A stretch of DNA of 64,000 nucleotides from an uncultured Bacteroidota bacterium (GTDB lineage Bacteria; Bacteroidota; Bacteroidia; Bacteroidales; SZUA-534): contig CAMKOM010000005.1 in assembly GCA_946414435.1 (NCBI GenBank), positions 1 to 64,000 on the forward strand, in the 5' to 3' direction. The translations under genes and the position numbers were made by a program. The notes below the pieces were generated by a model, which was not told the origin of the DNA, searched no databases, and worked only from the letters and a program-made list of their open reading frames with translations. Every line of letters starts with the position of its first letter. Position 1 is the stretch's first letter. Below, piece by piece: positions 61,849 to 64,000 of this stretch.

Positions 61849-61902
61849 CAAAAAAACTAAAACCTCTGCCACAATTTCGCATAGGTTGCACTTTTCTTTG
61901 CC
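61849..61902 (+). promoter_or_regulatory. Shared regulatory block, copy H (144-residue protein gene)
   Basis: CAAAAAAACTAAAACC A-tract, then CTGCCACAATTTCGCATAGG, TTGCACTTTTC and TTTGCC, ending 26 bases before the ATG at 61929. AAGGAGGAG lies between, a clear Shine-Dalgarno sequence that is rare in this phylum. Confidence 0.65.
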
Positions 61903-61928
61903 CACGTGAACATTAAAAAGGAGGAGTT

Positions 61929-62363
61929 ATGAAAGTTATCAGCATTCTTAAAAAGCACCCGTTCGACGAGTTTGCCGCCGATTTCGCCCACCTGTTCGAA
62001 GTCAACAGCAGGCAGAAACTGACCGAGGAGACGCTCGGACTTTGGAAAGAACTTTTCGGCAAATGGGTGGCCGACTATCAGCCGCAGGAAACGCCGTACC
62101 ATATCCGCATTATATGGCGCTGGGAGTACTGCTCACCGATGTGTGATATGAACTGCGCCGTGTTTGAGCGCCGTGATTTGAGAGGTTGCGGAGCGGTGTT
62201 CGCCCACGACTCGCGCAACGAGTTTCTGAATATGTCAGTCGGCTGCGACCGCGACGTTGAGTTGACCGAAACAGAATTGGCCGCTGGCCTGTTCTACGAG
62301 ATGACCTACTTTCCGCCTGAAAAGGAGTTGCCGTTGCCGTTTGGTAGGAAGAAGAAATCTTAA
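61929..62363 (+). CDS. Uncharacterised protein of the WYL-associated cluster
   Basis: A 144-residue soluble protein that I cannot assign. It starts MKVISILKKHPFDEFAADFAHLFEV. Its centre is rich in Trp/Tyr/Cys (HIRIIWRWEYCSPMCDMNCAVFER) and its tail is basic (PFGRKKKS). The cysteine set CxxxC..C could be structural or metal-binding. AAGGAGGAG six bases before the ATG makes this a very strong translation start. It has its own regulatory block (copy H), and the next gene follows 36 bases after the stop. Confidence 0.55.
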   Translation: MKVISILKKHPFDEFAADFAHLFEVNSRQKLTEETLGLWKELFGKWVADYQPQETPYHIRIIWRWEYCSPMCDMNCAVFERRDLRGCGAVFAHDSRNEFLNMSVGCDRDVELTETELAAGLFYEMTYFPPEKELPLPFGRKKKS

Positions 62364-62399
62364 AAACATTGATTGTTAAACAAAAAAACACATACTACT

Positions 62400-63005
62400 A
62401 TGGCAGAAATGACACAAGAAAGATGGAATGAAATTTTCCGTAAGGAGAAAGAGTTATACGCTAAACAAAGAGCGGAGCAAGGTTTTTGCGACCGCGATGT
62501 ATGGCATATAGCCCACTGGTTTTACAGCACTATCAGTCCGATGCTTAAGCAATTGGCAGAAAAAGGTATCAGTTATGCAGAATTGGATGAAAAAGGGAAT
62601 CGAACCTTCAGTGACAACCATACAAAAGAAGAATCCGCCGTTTTGGCTAAACGATGGAAAGACACACTTTTGCGTATGGCTTTCCTTGCCGATGAAATGG
62701 ATGACGACAAATGCTCTATGAATAATCCGTACGAGGAAGAGTGGCAACGCGTCCACAAAACGTTTGAAGATGAATATGGTCTGATGGGAAAAAAATTGCG
62801 AACAGAAGAAGAAGCAAAAAGAGAGGAAGAAGTGGGGCTTTATCGTTGGCGAGGCCCCGAAGATGACCCTGCTCACGGTAAGGAGTACAAAAAGATTATG
62901 GACAAGTATTCCGCTTATAATCACAAAATTAGCAGATACCAAAACAAATGTAAAAACGAGTTTTTCCGCTTGTTCAGCAAGCACTTTTGGGATTTGTGGA
63001 ATTGA
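62400..63005 (+). CDS. Uncharacterised helical protein of the WYL-associated cluster
   Basis: A 201-residue soluble, charged, mostly helical protein (start ATG 62400; the frame's earlier TTG adds nine residues). CDRDVWHIAHWFYSTISPMLKQLAEKGISYAEL, with DxW..HWF, reminds me of small proteins found in phages and mobile elements, but this is only an impression. A lysine/glutamate-rich segment (about 130-160) and the C-terminal FFRLFSKHFWDLWN follow. No copy of the shared block lies in the 36-base gap before it, so it probably shares a transcript with the gene at 61929. Confidence 0.55.
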   Translation: MAEMTQERWNEIFRKEKELYAKQRAEQGFCDRDVWHIAHWFYSTISPMLKQLAEKGISYAELDEKGNRTFSDNHTKEESAVLAKRWKDTLLRMAFLADEMDDDKCSMNNPYEEEWQRVHKTFEDEYGLMGKKLRTEEEAKREEEVGLYRWRGPEDDPAHGKEYKKIMDKYSAYNHKISRYQNKCKNEFFRLFSKHFWDLWN

Positions 63006-63029
63006 AAGTTTTATCATAAAAATGCGACT

Positions 63030-63221
63030 ATGAAAAAGAAAAACACCCGAAAGATTGTCGACCCAAAAGGCAAGAGTGGCGACGAGAAGGAAATGCAAGA
63101 CAAGGTTTCAAACAAGAAGAATTATCAGAAACCGAGAAGGGTTACAGACCCGGAAGAGTTAGAGATAATCAATTATCTATTGCAGCAAGATGGTGCGGAC
63201 TTGTCGGGTGAAGTGTGGTAA
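63030..63221 (+). CDS. Small basic protein (63 residues)
   Basis: MKKKNTRKIVDPKGKSGDEKE, then a Lys-rich stretch and EELEIINYLLQQDGADL. It is unassigned, but the start, frame and 24-base gap after the previous gene fit a real small gene. It is followed 34 bases later by the leucine-rich-repeat gene. Confidence 0.45.
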   Translation: MKKKNTRKIVDPKGKSGDEKEMQDKVSNKKNYQKPRRVTDPEELEIINYLLQQDGADLSGEVW

Positions 63222-63255
63222 AACTAGAATGTCATAGCATTAAAAACCAATCGAT

Positions 63256-64000
63256 ATGAAAACAAAGGCTGACAGATTCGGAGTGGTTTATTCCGCAGAC
63301 GGTAAGCGATTGCTCAAGTGCCGTAACAAAAAACTGCGCGAGTACACCGTAAAGGATTGTACAGAAATAATTGAAGATGACGCATTTATGAATTGTATAT
63401 ATCTTGAACATATTCTGTTGCCCGAATCGCTTATGACCATTAGTGATGGTGCGTTTTTCGATTGCACAAGTCTGAAGTCGATTGTGCTGCCGAAAGCATT
63501 GGAAAACTTTGGTAATTGCGTGTTTGGTAGAAGTTGCGAGATGGTGGAAATATGTGTTGATAGCGCAAATCCCTATTTCACTTCGGTTGATGGTGTTTTA
63601 TTCAGCCGCAATATGACGCGTATTGTGCAGTACGCGCCTGGCAAGTCTGGCGACCGATACATTATACCCGATTCGGTTACTGAAATTGCGCCCTATGCGT
63701 TTTACGGCAGTTGCGAACTGAAGTCGGTAGTCATACCCGATGGAGTTGTCAGTATTGGTGAAATGTCTTTCGGGTATTGCAAAGAATTAGAATCGGTTAC
63801 AATTGTGCCGTCGGTCAGAACAATTGGGGCTGCCGCGTTTGCCAATGGCCATAGTCTGAAATCGATATTCATTCCGAAATCGGTGGAGAAAATCGGCTCT
63901 GGAGCATTTGCGTATTGCTGGGAACTGGAAATCAGGTGCGAATCCGAATCGAAGCCCGAAGGCTGGGATGAGAATTGGAATTTCCACAAATGGCCCGTTG
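63256..64000 (+). CDS. BspA-type leucine-rich-repeat protein (5' part; runs off the window)
   Basis: The ATG is at 63256 and the frame stays open to the window end (248 codons seen). It is built of LRR_5 repeats of about 23 residues: EIIEDDAFMNCIYLEHILLP, TISDGAFFDCTSLKSIVLP, EIAPYAFYGSCELKSVVIP, SIGEMSFGYCKELESVTIV, TIGAAAFANGHSLKSIFIP, KIGSGAFAYCWELE. There is no signal peptide, unlike secreted BspA proteins, so it may act inside the cell, like the rest of the cluster. It is probably a protein-binding scaffold. Confidence 0.85.
   Translation, partial: MKTKADRFGVVYSADGKRLLKCRNKKLREYTVKDCTEIIEDDAFMNCIYLEHILLPESLMTISDGAFFDCTSLKSIVLPKALENFGNCVFGRSCEMVEICVDSANPYFTSVDGVLFSRNMTRIVQYAPGKSGDRYIIPDSVTEIAPYAFYGSCELKSVVIPDGVVSIGEMSFGYCKELESVTIVPSVRTIGAAAFANGHSLKSIFIPKSVEKIGSGAFAYCWELEIRCESESKPEGWDENWNFHKWPV

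Overview
The window comes from the chromosome of a member of Bacteroidota, most likely order Bacteroidales; I cannot place it to genus. Supporting signs are a fused lpxC-fabZ gene, type IX secretion traits (a PorE-like OmpA/PD40 protein and a cell-surface protein with a C-terminal sorting domain), a BlaI/BlaR1-type pair, a SpoIIE-type sensor with propeller and Y_Y_Y domains, DUF2807 and BspA-type leucine-rich repeat proteins, and many promoters with the Bacteroidota -7 box TAnnTTTG. I saw no tRNA, rRNA or CRISPR array.

Layout. 1-6.4 kb: the start of a collagen-like secreted protein, uvrC, a NifX-like iron-sulfur/FeMo-cofactor family protein and a large SpoIIE phosphatase sensor. 6.4-10.7 kb: an A+T-rich insert-like module with a Wzt-type polysaccharide exporter ATPase, a nucleotidyltransferase/kinase-like fusion and a REP-associated tyrosine transposase (RAYT) with an extra DprA/SLOG-like C-terminus. 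10.7-18.1 kb: a PKD/T9SS surface protein, a PorE-like protein, an aldo/keto reductase and a metallophosphoesterase. 18.1-29.9 kb: ychF, a BlaR1-like/BlaI pair with visible operators, pheS, a TPR protein, ribH, a universal stress protein, lpxA, lpxC-fabZ and an orphan HsdR-N protein. 30-52 kb: mostly housekeeping (tyrS, cvpA, two kelch lipoproteins, tamB, tsaD, uppP, cysE, a glycosyltransferase, lysS, engB, prs, an NlpC/P60 protein, comF, dprA, an EamA transporter).

52.4-64 kb is an accessory region. It opens with a WYL-domain regulator, followed by two paralogous AAA+ ATPases, a soluble FtsK-type motor, a DIP1984-family protein, several proteins I do not recognise, and the start of a BspA-like leucine-rich repeat protein. 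The WYL gene and most downstream transcription units are preceded by the same block: an A-tract, a CTGCGCA..CAATCTCGCGCA dyad, and a TTTGCA box at fixed distance. I interpret this as a shared operator/promoter, so the genes look like one WYL-controlled regulon built of separate short units rather than one operon. This is the best candidate in the window for an undescribed system; its function is unknown.

A second theme is small repeats. Imperfect or perfect GTAGRGACG..CGTCYCTAC palindromes, and a CCCGATAGCTATCGGG palindrome that travels with them, are scattered between genes, and a RAYT that could mobilise such elements is encoded in the same window. Several intergenic gaps are also filled with low-complexity strings (TTAGGAGTTA, CTAAACTTTAAAC, TTATAAG, GGCGCTTCGCTGTTGAG).
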